DNA of 64,000 nucleotides from Megaleporinus macrocephalus (Eukaryota; Chordata; Actinopteri; Characiformes; Anostomidae): positions 2,368,486-2,432,485 of the forward strand of contig CM038721.1 of NCBI GenBank assembly GCA_021613375.1, written 5' to 3'. The first letter of the stretch is position 1; each line of letters starts with the position of its first letter. Positions 10,980 to 22,400 of this stretch are shown here, piece by piece. Under the pieces are notes generated by a model. The model was not told where the DNA came from. It did no database searches and saw only the letters and a list, made by a program, of their open reading frames with translations. The position numbers and the translations under genes are program-made.

Positions 10980-11900
10980 CACGGGACAACAGTCCCACAT
11001 TTCTCTGGTACTGTCCTCGTCTATGAGTGTATTACATACGAACAGGCCGGCGCTGATCTTCCTGCAGTTGTGTATGATGGCGGAGGCGAGGCAGACGTGC
11101 TAGAGTCTTGTCCTGTGAAAGGTCACGCTATGCAAAAAAGCCGGGTCAGGCGTTTAATCCGTGAGCCGCGTATCGGCGGCTCAGGGCGAAGCAGAATCGC
11201 AAGTTTTGTTTTCGTCCTTCACGGCAAACAGAAGGCACCTGTTGTTTTGGCTTTGTGGCTCTGCTGATTTGTCTGCCTCCGTTTCCATTCTCGCTGAAAA
11301 TAGCTTTGGGCTGATTGCGGACCGGATTTGCATAAGGCGGCTGCTTAAATGTGCTTGAGCGTAATTTCTGCCTCTCTGATAGTGCTGGCAAGGGAAACGC
11401 CCCCTCGCCAACGTGCTGGAGAGCTAACAATCAAGCAGTCTCGGAGTTAGAGGAGCTATTTTGCATGTAAAACACACCCGGGCTTGTCTTGCGAGCTGGA
11501 AACCGAGCCGTCTTTAGGCCTGTTTAATTCCGCACACGCCTGCGTCCGCATAAGGCCTAATTGGAGTCGGCGACCAGCATCAGGCAAGTCTTTGATGCGC
11601 ACCAAGAAAACCGTCCGGCCTCGCGACGTTGCTGCAGCCTGGAGATGAGTTTCGTCATTTGCTTTCTCGGAATGCTAACTCAGCTGAGCCCGGCGAAAGC
11701 CTCCGTGTGAGAGGCTAATCGCAACCCAGGTCACAAAAGAACTTCCTAATCTCGTATCACAGCCAACCGCTGTAATCAGTTTACTCTAAAGCAGCAGCTT
11801 CAACTTCCCCCCAGAGAAGTGCAGCCAGGGTGAATTTTGGGCAGCACCTTATTTTGCTGCCCGCTTCCGAACACTTTATTAACTATTAATAAGCAAATAC
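10980..11900. other. GC-richer non-repetitive block, candidate conserved non-coding element
   Basis: Single-copy here. It contains TTTGCATAAGGCGGCTGC, GGCCTAATTGGAGTCGGCG and other mixed-composition stretches unlike the arrays on either side. Several overlapping short frames, none recognisable. Confidence 0.4.
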
Positions 11901-12269
11901 ACGGAAATTTTTGCATCTAAAACATTCTGCCTATGAGTAAAGCTGTTATTGAGTAATTAATTAAAAATAAATTAATTGTACATTTTAAGTTAACAGCATA
12001 TAAAAACTTGAAATGATAATTAAGAAATATGGACAGGTATTATCTGAATTCACAACAACCAAATACAATAGTAAACAGTCAGAGTACATACAGCATACAG
12101 TATGTATATGTTGTTGTATATTTCTTAAAAAAAGTGTTCATGCTGAACAGTTTATAACCTGGAAATTATATTTATGACTATGTACTAACAGCCAGGCAGT
12201 GAACAGGTTCTACTTCAGTTACTGGCTTGCAAATTAATTAAATTGTATTAATTAAGATATTACAGACGT
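11901..12269. other. AT-rich intron, nothing recognised
   Basis: Runs of ATTAATTAA-type sequence lead into the array that follows. Confidence 0.6.
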
Positions 12270-14139
12270 TGCTAACTCTTTGTAAACTACTTACAGGTCA
12301 TTTGTAAGCATGTAATAACACAAGTATTAATAATTAAGAATTAATTTATTTTATTTTATAGCTCTGTGTAAACTACTTACAGGTAATTTGTAAGCATGTA
12401 ATAACATGTATGTATTGATAATTAAGAATTAATAAGTTCTATTTTGTAACTCTGTGTAAACTACTTACAGGTCATTTGTAAGCATGTAATACCACAAAAG
12501 TATTAATAATTAAGAATGAATAAGTTCTATTTTGTAACTCTGTATAAACTACTTACAGGTTTTTGTAAACATGTAATAACACGTATGTATTGATAATTAA
12601 AATTAATAAGTTCTATTTTGTAACTCTCTGTAACCTACTTACAGGTCATTTGTAAGCATGTAATAACACATAAGTATTAATAATTGAAAATTAATAAATT
12701 TTATTTTGTAACTGTGTAAACTACTTACAGGTCATTTGTAAGCATGTAATAACACAAGTATTAATAATTAAAAATTAACACATTTTATTTTGTAATTCTG
12801 TGTAAACTACTTACAGGTCATTTGTAAGCATGTATTAACACATAAGTATTAATAATTAAGAACCAATAAGTTCTATTTTGTAACTGTATAAACTAATTAC
12901 AGATCATTTGTAAGCATGTAATAACACATATGTATTAATAATTAAGAATAAATAAGTTCTATTTTGTAACTCTGTATAAACTACTTACAGGTCATGTGTA
13001 AGCATGTAATAACACAAAAGTATTAATAATTAAGAATTAATAAGTTCTATTTTGTAACTCTGTATAAACTACTTACAGGTAATTTGTAAGCATGTAATAA
13101 CACATATGTATTAATAATTAAAAATAAATAAGTTATATTTTGTAACTCTGTATAAACTACTTACAGGTCATTTGTAAGCATGTAATAACACATATGTATT
13201 AATAATTAAGAATAAATAAGTTCTATTTTGTAACTCTGTATTACTTACAGGTAATTTGTAAACATGTAATAACACAAAAGTATTAATAATTAAGAATTAA
13301 TAAGTTCTATTTTGTAACTCTGTGTAAACTACTTACAGGTCATTTGTAAGCATGTAATAACAAGTATTAATAATTAAGTATTAATCAGTTCTATTTTGTA
13401 ACTCTGTGTAAACTACTTACAGGTCATTTGTAAACATGTAACAACACAAAAGTATTAATAATTAAGAATTAATAAGTTCTATTTTGTAACTCTATAAACT
13501 ACTTACAGGTCATTTGTAAGCATGTAATAACACAAAAGTATTAATAATTAAGAATTAATAAGTTCTATTTTGTAACTCTGTGTAAACTACTTACAGGTCA
13601 TTTGTAAGCATGTAATAACACAAGTATTAATAATTAAGAATTAATAAGTTCTATTTTGTAACTCTGTGTAAACTACTTACAGGTAATTTGTAAGCATGTA
13701 ATAACACAAGTATTAATAATTAAGTATTAATAAGTTCTATTTTCTAACTCTGTGTAAACTACTTACAGGTCCTTTGTAAGCATGTAATAACACATAAGTA
13801 TTAATAATTAAGAATAAATAAGTTCTATTTTGTAACTCTGTGTAAACTACTTACAGGTAATTTGTAAGCATGTAATAACACATATGTATTAATAATTAAG
13901 AATAAATAAGTTCTATTTTGTAACTATAAACTACTTACAGGTAATTTGTAAGCATGTAATAACACATGTATTGATAATTAAGAGTTCTATTTTGTAACTA
14001 TGTACAAACTACTTGCAGGTAATTTATAAGCATGTAATAACACATAAGTATTAATAATTAAGTATTAATAAGTTCTATTTTGTAACTGTGTAAACTACTT
14101 ACAGGTCCTTTGTAAGCATGTAATAACACATAAGTATTA
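12270..14139. repeat. About 85-bp tandem repeat, roughly 22 copies
   Basis: Each unit has AACTACTTACAGGTCATTTG, TAAGCATGTAATAACACA and TATTAATAATTAAGAATTAA. Unit length varies by small indels. On the sense strand of NTRK3 every unit presents CCTGTAAGTAG, which contains the donor core GTAAGT. Confidence 0.97.
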
Positions 14140-14500
14140 GAATTGTTATTCGGAATAGTTTTAAAAGAATGTAGAATAGCACTGGGGTGTCGCGGATAAA
14201 TAGGTCCCCACCAATGTCTACGCTCTTGGAGAAAAGGCTAAACTGAACTGCTAAACAGTCTAAAGCCTTATACCAAAATACCAAAACCAAACCAAACTAA
14301 TGGTTCCACAGGTTCATATACTTTAACCAACAAAGACATCCAGTGTTGAGTCTCTGCTCTAACGATGCTGATAAGCGTCTGTAAGCGTGATTGTTAACCT
14401 GTGGTAAGTAGAATGAGGGGGCAGAACCTGCCGCCCATAGAGAAAAGCCTGAGCCAAGGCTAAACTGAACTGCTAAACAGTATACAGCCTTGTTTTATTC
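14140..14500. mobile_element. Interspersed repeat, unclassified
   Basis: GGTTCATATACTTTAACCAA and the following sequence to TAAGCGTGATTGTTAACCTG recur at about 17000-17070. TAAACTGAACTGCTAAACAG occurs twice inside this block (14240 and 14463). Confidence 0.6.
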
Positions 14501-14896
14501 AATCTGTGGTCCATGATTGTTTACCTGTATACCTTTGTACCACTTCACCATTACCTTTCACCCAGCACTGCTTACATAATAATAATAAAGGCCGTATTTA
14601 TATGATAACGCTGATCTGTCTGAACAAAACGCGACGCAGGCAGAACAAACAGTTAACTCACGAGCACATGGTGTGCTATCTCCCCTACACGTCCACTGTA
14701 GCTTGGCAGTCTGTCACGTCCTGTTAAATTTCTCAGGACAGAAACAATCATCAGAATGCATGTCTGGCGCGAGCGGCCGCGTGGCACCGAAGTGATAAAC
14801 AGCTATTTGGTTCAGCAAAAAGCTGAAAGTTTCATGGCGGCTCTGGCGCCGACTCTCCAGGGGCCCTTCTTTTTATAACGCTGAGCGTCCTCTTAC
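14501..14896. other. Intron next to the N-lobe exon, nothing recognised
   Basis: No repeat copy found. GC rises toward the exon (GGCGCGAGCGGCCGCGTGG near 14766). Confidence 0.5.
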
Positions 14897-15069
14897 CTCA
14901 GGAACTTATTGAGATCTCCGTGCTTCATGTACTCAAACACCATGATGAGGGGGTCGCCGTCCACACACACGCCGTAAAACTTCACGATGTGATCGTGCTG
15001 GAGGTTAGTCAGGAGCTCGGCCTCTCTCTGGAAGTCCTTCCTAGCAGCCATGGTCGGATCTTTCAGGGT
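14897..15069 (-). CDS. ntrk3: NTRK3 exon: kinase N-lobe, helix C to hinge
   Basis: A 173-bp exon: acceptor CTTCCACAG before 15069, donor GTAAGA from 14896. It enters in phase 0 and leaves in phase 2 (AG of an Arg codon). The 57 whole codons start [20 protein letters not shown] and continue [15 protein letters not shown], then [19 protein letters not shown]. The Glu of REAELL is the helix-C residue that pairs with the VAVK lysine. The Phe in IMVFEYM occupies the gatekeeper position of Trk kinases. HGDLNKFLR leads into the next exon. One change relative to the human protein as I remember it is GVCVDGD in place of GVCGDGD; TrkB has Val there too, so this is not alarming. Confidence 0.95.
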
Positions 15070-15167
15070 CTGTGGAAGTAAAACAGTGGAGAGGAGGAAA
15101 AAGAAATCAAGCATCCTTCTTTCCTAACGAACAAACAGAACAGAAGAGAAATGCATGACAGAACATT

Positions 15168-15232
15168 TCACTGATTTACTGATTCACTGATTTACTGATT
15201 CACTGATTTACTGATTCACTGATTTAAATACT
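15168..15232. repeat. Short tandem repeat of ACTGATTCACTGATTT
   Basis: About four imperfect 15-16 bp units. Confidence 0.9.
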
Positions 15233-15424
15233 GATTCTTTTTGCCATGTAGTGCTTTTCCTGTTAGCAGAGATTGCACAATAACCTGGGCACTGCTGTCT
15301 CAGGTAGCCCTCATGTCTTTTCTACCTTAACCAGACCTGCTGGAGTCAGTGCTGCACCTTATTTCCATTATATACTGATCTCAGTTACTCTAAACAGACC
15401 TATCTGTGTGTTTCTTTGTTGAGC

Positions 15425-16205
15425 TCAACAACTCATACTGAACAGCTGCCCATCCTGTGTGGTCTGATACTGAACAACTGCCCATCCTGTGTGGTCTGAT
15501 ACTGAACAACTGCCCATCCTGTGTGGTCTGATACTGAACAACTGCCCATCCTGTGTGGTCTGATACTGAACAACTGCCCATCCTGTGTGGTCTGATACTG
15601 AACAACTACCCATCCTGTGTGGTCTGATACTGAACAACTGCCCATCCTGTGTGGTCTGATACTGAACAACTGCCCATCCTGTGTGGTCTGATACTGAACA
15701 ACTACCCATCCTGTGTGGTCTGATGCTGAACAACTGCCCATCCTGTGTGGTCTGATACTGAACAACTGCCCATCCTGTGTGGTCTGATGCTGAACAACTA
15801 CCCATCCTGTGTGGTCTGATGCTGAACAACTACCCATCCTGTGTGGTCTGATACTGAACAACTACCCATCCTGTGTGGTCTGATGCTGAACAACTGCCCA
15901 TCCTGTGTGGTCTGATACTGAACAACTACCCATCCTGTATGGACTGATACTGAACAACTGCCCATCCTGTGTGGTCTGATACTGAACAACTACCCATCCT
16001 GTGTGGTCTGATACTGAACAACTACCCATCCTGCATTTGCTGATATTGAACAACTGCCCATCCTGTCTGGTCTGATACTGAACAACTGACCATCCTGTGT
16101 GGTCTGATGTGGAACAACTGCCCATCCTGTGTGGTCTGATACTGAACAACTGCCCATCCTGTGTGGTCTGATACTGAACAACTGCCCATCCTGTGTGGTC
16201 TGCTT
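15425..16205. repeat. 32-bp minisatellite, about 24 copies
   Basis: The unit is built from CTGAACAACTGCCCATCC and TGTGTGGTCTGATA. Because 32 is not a multiple of 3, three successive units read through all frames without stops on the minus strand, giving artificial open frames of up to 142 codons with repeating SDHTGW and QTTQDG. No evidence that these are proteins. Confidence 0.98.
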
Positions 16206-16860
16206 TAGGCATTCGTTTGAAAGGTTGTTGTCCTTCTGAATGATCGCCTTCTGTTGTGCTTCAGTTCTCAGATAGATGTCTTAATATTCTCCAGTAGAAT
16301 TTGTTAAGACAACCCAGAATTCATAGCTCCATCAAATAATCACAAGCTGTCCTCGTCCAGTAGAAGCAAAATGGCCTTGAACTATGATACTGCCACCGCC
16401 ATGTTTCTAAGTAGTGATGAGATTATGTTGGAATCAAGAGTTTGCTTCTTATTTACAACATAAAGTTCCATATTTTGCTTCATCCATCCCATAAGAATGG
16501 TCCATGTGTCTCATCCAGGTGGTCTTTAGTACACAGCGAGAAATGTGCTTCCTGGAATGTAGTGGCCTTAGCCATGCTATCATTCCATATGTATTGTTCT
16601 TGTTCAGTGCTTGCCTGAGTTTGAATATTAGCCAGAGTAAGATATGCCTGCCAATCCTTACATGTTCTCCGGGGGTTCTTTTCTGGAGGATCTTCCAGAA
16701 TGTTCTACACTTGGAGTCATTTTTGTTGGATAACCACTCCTGGGACGAAGAACAATGGTGCTGGATTTTCTCCACCTGTACATTGACTGAGGATCAGTTA
16801 AGTCCAAACTTGTTTTGGAACCTCCTCCAGTCTAACAGTCTTCCAGTCTTCTGATTTAGA
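16206..16860. mobile_element. Old DNA-transposon-like repeat, unclassified
   Basis: ATACTGCCACCGCCATGTTTC resembles CACTGCCACCACCATGTTTC at 41228, and both look like parts of a decayed Tc1-type element read in antisense. No intact open frame. The open frames on either strand are broken and unrecognised. Confidence 0.5.
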
Positions 16861-17099
16861 CCTGGCATGCACTAACTAGCGTGTGGGGTAAAGACCAGAC
16901 CTTGATGGTGGAGACTCATGGTAGGTTCAGAAACACCCACAACTGATTGTCATCTAGACCCGAATCATCACCCATTCCAAACTGATGGTCCTAGAGGTTC
17001 ATATACTTTAACCAACAAGGACGTCCAGTGTTGGATCTCTGTTTGAAAGCGTGATTGTTAGTCTGTGGTAACTACAATAACACCCCCCCCCCACACTCT

Positions 17100-17460
17100 C
17101 GTGAAGACCCCAACAGCACAACAGACTCTCTTACACACAGAACGAAAGACTTTGATCAGGCACTGTCACGAACTTTTAGCTGATCCTTCCGACAGCTCCA
17201 GATAAGGGAATGCTCATTTCCTCAGAGTACCCCACAACTTCTCCCACGCTCCATTAGTCTGGCACCAGGCAGTTCCTTCAGAAATATAATCTAATCAATT
17301 ACAATGTAATTACAGAATAACCGAACCTCGGCAGCGCGCTGCAATCCGACCGTCATTACGGAACGCCGCGGCTAATCTATCCAACACAAGTTAAGGAATG
17401 CTCAGATGGAGCGTGGCGTGAACGCCACAGATGGCTCACCAGCCCCCTGTCAAGGGATCT
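17100..17460. other. Non-repetitive block, candidate conserved non-coding element
   Basis: Mixed composition with CAATTACAATGTAATTACAG and GGCGTGAACGCCACAG (a GGCGT/ACGCC hairpin near 17414). Single-copy in the window. Confidence 0.4.
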
Positions 17461-17599
17461 GTTCGCTTCCTGTAGCTCCACGCCAACGTTCTCCACGGCC
17501 CTGACCAGACGCACCATCAACTGCACCGTCGACTACAGTCTGTCTGGTGTAATGTTGTGAACTTGATTCCACTTCACGTCCCCGTGTTCTCATACGGGT

Positions 17600-17694
17600 C
17601 CAGTCCGAAGAAAAGCACCAATGGAAGCGCTCGAAAATAGCTTGGAGAAACATCTGGATCCACTGACTTACATTCAAAATATACTTTACTTTGT
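17600..17694 (+). mobile_element. Family A element, fragment
   Basis: ACCAATGGAAGCGCTCGAAA followed by TCCACTGACTTACATTCAAA matches the core of the family, with more divergence than other copies. Confidence 0.6.
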
Positions 17695-18010
17695 GTGACG
17701 AGAGGAGGGTTTGTGAGATCGGCTGCAGTCTGGGAACAGGGGTCACTATCCAGGACTGTAGTGGTGAAGAGGGTCTTGAGCCGTAAGACGAAGCTCTCTG
17801 TTCACCCATCAGTCTACATCCCCATTCTTAGCTGTGGTCATGAGCTTTGGGAACTTGGTAGGTTGAGGAGGTCAGAGATCCAGGAGGTGGTCAGAGTTAG
17901 GCTACTACTCCTCAAACATTGAAAGAAGCCAGTTAAGGTGGTTCGGTTATCTGACTCTGATGCCCCCTGGCTGCCTTTTGTTGGAGCAAGCAATGCCAAG
18001 TGGGACCTCG
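17695..18010 (+). pseudogene. LINE reverse-transcriptase fragment (C-terminal region)
   Basis: The plus strand reads VVVKRVLSRKTKLSVHPSVY then IPILSCGHELWEL, equivalent to the ELSISWSVYVSTLTCGQELW stretch of the longer fragment at 45750. This is the C-terminal part of a non-LTR retrotransposon reverse transcriptase found widely in fish. It lacks the catalytic region and is truncated on both sides. A poly-T and AT-rich stretch follows. Confidence 0.8.
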
Positions 18011-18309
18011 TGGTTGTCCCAGGTCCTTCTAGAGTGATTATGTGTTCTGTGTTTTTTTTTTATTTTTTTTTTTATTATTATTAGTAGTATATTCTCTTCT
18101 TTTTGCATTTTGTATGAGTCCACCAACTATTCCTCTCCCCCTTTCCTTCTCAGCCCTTTCCAAAATGTTACATAGCTTAAAATTGAGAATGTTACATGCT
18201 GTAAATAAGTAAATAAATAATAAAGTTCTATTAGTCCTACGATGGTGGTGGGCCAAAAAATAAAAAAATAAAAAAACATAAGCCGATACTGATACATGGC
18301 TGATCGATC

Positions 18310-18425
18310 CTTCCATCTCTACATCATACATACAATACAAAGTAACATGAATATGTTATTGTGAGAGAAGTAGATCAGATCTTGATCCAGTTTGAAGAAC
18401 TAAGTGTAGTTCCAGATTTCAGAAC
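18310..18425 (+). mobile_element. Family C element, fragment
   Basis: CATACATACAATACAAAGTA through AGATCAGATCTTGATCCAGT matches 7770-7850 and 58110-58190. Confidence 0.85.
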
Positions 18426-18759
18426 TTAATGCCCAACATTTTTGGAACTTACTGCAGGCAGGAGTGCATATTTACAAAAAACAATGAAGTTCATATTATA
18501 AAGCTTCCCATGTTTGTATAGTTTGTATAGTTTATAGTGCGTATCTAGCAGATTTCACGATTCCCTGTTTATATAACCTGTGGAGTTTAATCTGCAGGAT
18601 CTGCTGTCGTTGTTTTTTATCTTAACCTGATTTATTTTGTATATGGATTATAATACGAGGCAGCCAGTATACCATAATGCAACACAAAGTAAGCAAAATT
18701 ATGTGATACTAGCTATAAAGAAAAGCTATAATTACTGGCCCAGCAATTCCATATGGGTG
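18426..18759. other. Intron, nothing recognised
   Basis: AT-rich, no repeat copy or coding signal seen. Confidence 0.5.
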
Positions 18760-19225
18760 CTTCTGAGACTCTGGGAAGGATATTACATCTGTCCATCATC
18801 AAGCCATCTAACAGGAGCGCTCGGAGTTTATCTTTACGGCGGAAGGGATTCGATTGGCTGCGCTGCATTAAAAGAGAGAGCGGCGACGCTGAGAGTGCAG
18901 TATTAACACTAAATTTCATTAGCAGTCCTAAAAAGTCACGACAAACTACGTTACTGCTGGTGGAGCAAAACATTACCTTCAATAAACAGGACGTCTGGTT
19001 CTATCGCTTCAGTGAAAGTAAGGATCTGCCCCGAAGGCTTCGTCCTGTACGCTCGACAAGGCACAGCGGCGGCACTCGAAGAGATACTACAGAGCTGGAG
19101 GAAGACGTACGACCCCCACAACATCGATACTACCAGCAGACCTGCCCGCCTTCCATAAAACAAGCAGCTAATGAAGGACGCCGCATCCAGAAATAAAAGA
19201 AAAGCCTCAAATGAGAGTCACTGCA
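18760..19225. other. Non-repetitive block ending in a locally duplicated segment
   Basis: 18770-19060 is mixed-composition single-copy sequence and a possible conserved element. 19078-19225 (GATACTACAGAGCTGGAGGA onward) recurs at 21420-21552 with a few differences, either side of the hAT element. A 147-codon plus-strand frame spans it (18753-19196). I recognise no domain, and the duplicate does not preserve the frame. Confidence 0.45.
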
Positions 19226-19600
19226 ATCGGCAGCTGTCAGAACTAAATCTTTCTCAGTAGTTGATCAGTTTGGGTCCGCATTGGACAACGTGTGGGTCCG
19301 GACCCCCTATTAATAACCTCTGGTATATACCAATCACACGTTTATTGTATGTAACATAGACTGTTCTAGTAACCAGCATGCTGAGTCGGTACTTTAAAGG
19401 ACATCCTTCGAGAGTCAGGAGTCAGGAGTGCACCACATAGACCCCCTGAGCTCTTCATCAGGCCCACCTCCTTCTATCTTCACTTATTCTATCAGCTCCA
19501 CTGACCATACAGGAGCTACACCTCCAGACTGTAGTTCATCTGATTCTCTATATACATATATATGTTCTTTAATGATCAGGACCCCCACATTGAAAAGATA
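19226..19600 (+). mobile_element. Interspersed repeat and left part of palindromic element D
   Basis: 19240-19340 (CAGTTTGGGTCCGCATTGGA) matches 23600-23680. 19460-19585 (CACTGACCATACAGGAGCTA) matches the left arm of the element at 36700 and the copy at 23690, but is cut after GATCAGGACCCCCAC. Confidence 0.75.
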
Positions 19601-19972
19601 CTACAGAGTAGGGCTGGGCGATAAAACGATAACAATAATTATCGTGAAATAACATTTCCTCGATAGAACTATCGATAGAAGTCAATAGAGTTCAGTTCCG
19701 TCCATGTTTTGAGGGACAACACCGATAGCCAATGAGAATGAGAATTGTGCCGCTCCAAACCAATCAGGTGGCTGAACTAGAGTTCCAGCTGTTTAATGTT
19801 TGGTTGAAGCTCACAGCACAGAGTGTAGACGTAGCGGCAGCTTAACCTGCGCTAGTAATCTGGTTACTGCAGCGTCACAGTCGAGCAGAGAGAATAAAAT
19901 AAGAGAAAACGTTAAACTACTACTGAAAGAAACATGATACACGTGTTAATAATCTATAAATAATCTATAAGA

Positions 19973-20224
19973 TCAGATAAACAGGTAAACAGGTGCTGTC
20001 CTGCTGCTGTGGTGATGAAGCTCTACGGGATGTTTGATCTTCAAGGTCTCGTGTATAGCAGTTGTACTGTTGTGATCATCTCCACTGTGCAGAGCTGACA
20101 GAGCACCACACTGTTGTGTTTCTGTGTGAAACACTCCCACAACGTTAGATAAACGTGAGAGATTGATTGTAGCTGCAGCTCGCGCTCCGGATAAATCCAT
20201 GCTTTCAGTAAGAGCGGTCACCAT
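19973..20224 (-). pseudogene. hAT transposase N-terminal BED zinc-finger remnant
   Basis: Between frames the minus strand gives SRLSNVV, a VLCQLC-like Cys-x2-Cys pair, then HNSTTAIHETLKIKHPVE. This is the layout of a BED zinc finger (aromatic start, CxxC, then HLKxKHP) that begins many hAT transposases. The frame is shifted inside the finger and one His is apparently Thr. A second, roughly 95% identical copy is at 33113-33392. No catalytic core follows. Confidence 0.6.
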
Positions 20225-20647
20225 AGTGACGCATCAACGCAGGTTATGCTAATAGACGTCATTTGGTAATCAATAAAGATAAATATATATAAACTGTAGG
20301 AGTTGGAGTGAGATAAGAAACTTTATTATCTACTGAAAACAGAATCACTAAACCAACAACTCCTCATTAGAGCAGACAGAGAGTCGACTCACCGCTACGA
20401 GTGAACATAAACAGAGTTCTTTACTCAGAACCAACTTAAAGAACCAGCAACAGCCTGATTAACACAGTGTCTGTGTGAATACTGTTCATACTAATACTGA
20501 CCCATATATAAATATGTGTGTGTGTGTTTAATTTATTTAAAATAAAAATGTAATGTTCTATAGTACATTTATCTATCTTCTGATAAAAAATAAATCAGAG
20601 GATAAAAAACAATTTAACAACATTTTTCAATTCCATATCACCCAGCC

Positions 20648-20699
<52 letters not shown>

Positions 20700-20702
<3 letters not shown>

Positions 20703-21199
20703 TACTGCTCAAAAGTTTAGGATCACTTTAGAATTTCATTTCATGCAATTTTCATGCAATTCACAAACAATATTGTTCATTTCACAATGAATGTAAGTGT
20801 ATCAGATGATTTTAAAGAATATAAATGTTTGTATTAAAGTCTATTTTTGTATAGAGGCTTATTTTACATATAGTCCAATTATCAGTAATTCTCAGTCCTC
20901 TGTCTAAATCTCCTGGTACGACCACCAATCCAAGTTAAGGATGTTATTGGACTAATTGGTTATTAGGACACTCTTGATCAATTGTGATCACAGCTGAAAA
21001 ACATTCTACTAATAAGTGAGTATAAAAGGGAACAACATTCTAGGTTAGTTTAGTATCTGAAGATCAGCAGTTGATGGCTTGCTGACCGACTCACAATGAC
21101 CAGAAAGAAACAACTTTCTTTAGAGACCCGTCAGTCCATTGTTGTGTTAAGGAAGAAGATACTCCATTAAAACAAGAAGATCCCAAACTTTTGAGCGGT

Positions 21200-21205
<6 letters not shown>
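20700..21205. mobile_element. Tc1/mariner-type MITE nested in the hAT element
   Basis: Terminal repeats ACTGCTCAAAAGTTTAGGAT (20704) and ATCCCAAACTTTTGAGCGGT (21179) face each other, with TA repeats on both outer sides as expected for TA-targeting Tc1/mariner. About 500 bp, no transposase. Confidence 0.85.
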
Positions 21206-21248
<43 letters not shown>

Positions 21249-21420
21249 TTAATTTATTGGAAACACAGTTAACAAAATGTTAAAATTTTGATATCTTCAT
21301 ATCTCACTTAAAGTAAAAAGGCAATAGTGATTTGATTTATATCGTGATATATATCGATATTGACTAAATTTAAAAAAAAAAAAATCGTGATGAGATTTTC
21401 TCCCATATCGCCCAGCCCTA

Positions 21421-21552
21421 CCACAGAGCTGGAGAAAGACATACGACCCCCAAAACATCAATACTACCAGCAGACCTACCTGCCTTCCATAAAACAGGCA
21501 GCTAATGAAGGACGCTGCATCCGGAAATAAAAGAAAAGCCTCAAATGAGAGT
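21421..21552. repeat. Second copy of the 19078-19225 segment
   Basis: CAGAGCTGGAGAAAGACATA through AAGCCTCAAATGAGAGTC parallels 19088-19225 at about 90% by eye. Confidence 0.85.
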
Positions 21553-21738
21553 CGCTACTAAAACTACCCCCCGTGAGTAACTCGCGCACAATCTTTAACG
21601 ATCCAGGGCGAATTGGAAACCCCCGCCTGGCTGCGGCATGAGCTGGAAAGGATGCGTGCCTAGCAAAGCCGGCATGGTGCCCGGCCGGAAGCGCTAAAGC
21701 CAGCAGGCGGCGCCTTTAATTGAAAAATCATTCCGCAC

Positions 21739-21869
21739 CTTGACAGCTACCAGCATCTTATCCTTGGTAGGGCTGAGGTTGTAGCACTCCGCCAGGAAAA
21801 CCTTCCCGAAGGCGCCCTCGCCCAGTTCCCGCTTCAGGACGATGTCCCGCCGGTTCACGTGCTGGACGT
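21739..21869 (-). CDS. ntrk3: NTRK3 exon: start of kinase domain, glycine loop and VAVK lysine
   Basis: A 131-bp exon with a strong pyrimidine-rich acceptor (TTTTTCTTCTCTCTCTTTC then AG) just above 21869 and a donor GTGCGG from 21738. It enters in phase 1: the C from the upstream exon plus AC gives His. The product is then [18 protein letters not shown] and onward, 43 whole codons, leaving in phase 0 after [12 protein letters not shown] is the ATP-binding glycine-rich loop. The Lys of VAVK is the residue that positions ATP phosphates in protein kinases. [17 protein letters not shown] is the segment typical of all Trk receptors. The 5' neighbour exon is 33 kb away. A GC-rich, non-repetitive stretch flanks the donor side. 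Reading through the donor gives a stop after about 12 codons. Confidence 0.95.
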
Positions 21870-22400
21870 CTGAAAGAGAGAGAAGAAAAATAATAATAAT
21901 AAAACTTAATTTTAATGAAGCGGATTTTTGGTTTTTAAGCCCAAACAAACAAACCAAGAACAAGACGTCCTGGAAACAGACCGCGATGCCCAGAAAACAG
22001 GAAGCGCTGACATCATTACCCTGCGCCTGAGCTCGCTGGGGAGATTTCAAAGCCTGCACCTCACGGTTCACCGCCCTTCAGTTCAACATGTGAAGTGCGT
22101 GTAATTGCTGTTGTGCGAGTCTTCAGGCTACTTATTTTTTATCTCCTTCTTTTTTTTATGTGTAGCTCTTTCTTTCTTTCTTTTTTGTTTTTTTTTTTAA
22201 AGAAAATACCCCGACGCCACCGAATCAGCCTCATGAAGGCAGAAGCGACGCTGAGAGAAACTGGCATCCGGACCAATTAGCCAGATAATCGTCCGATGAA
22301 AGAAATTCACTCCGGGACAGAAGAAACGGCGGAACGCTTGTGCTTGTGCGGCCTTGTCTTTAGAGTGGATGAGGATATAACCCGGTTCTCTAAACCAGGG
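21870..22400. other. Intron upstream of the glycine-loop exon
   Basis: Contains the polypyrimidine tract of the acceptor, then single-copy sequence (22020-22340) with CTTTCTTTCTTTC and poly-T runs. No further exon seen. Confidence 0.5.

Larger units (their letters stand above)
19609..21420. mobile_element. Composite hAT-type element with 8-bp target duplication
   Basis: Ends are TAGGGCTGGGCGATA and its complement TATCGCCCAGCCCTA. Flanks are CTACAGAG (19601-19608) and CCACAGAG (21421-21428), and the empty form CTACAGAGCTGG is seen at 19086. Eight-bp duplication and the terminal sequence point to hAT. Inside, a second terminus (CCATATCACCCAGCCCTA) ends near 20650, followed by (TA)n, a nested Tc1-type MITE (20700-21205), (TA)n again and a further hAT end. 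So at least two elements are joined or nested. Confidence 0.8.

Noticed and set aside
15390..16212. Overlapping frames of up to 142 codons in all minus-strand frames over the 32-bp array
   Set aside because: A stop-free 32-bp unit opens all three frames at once, which is the mark of an array and not of a gene.
18753..19196. 147-codon plus-strand frame
   Set aside because: The duplicated second half at 21420-21552 does not keep the frame, and no domain is recognisable.
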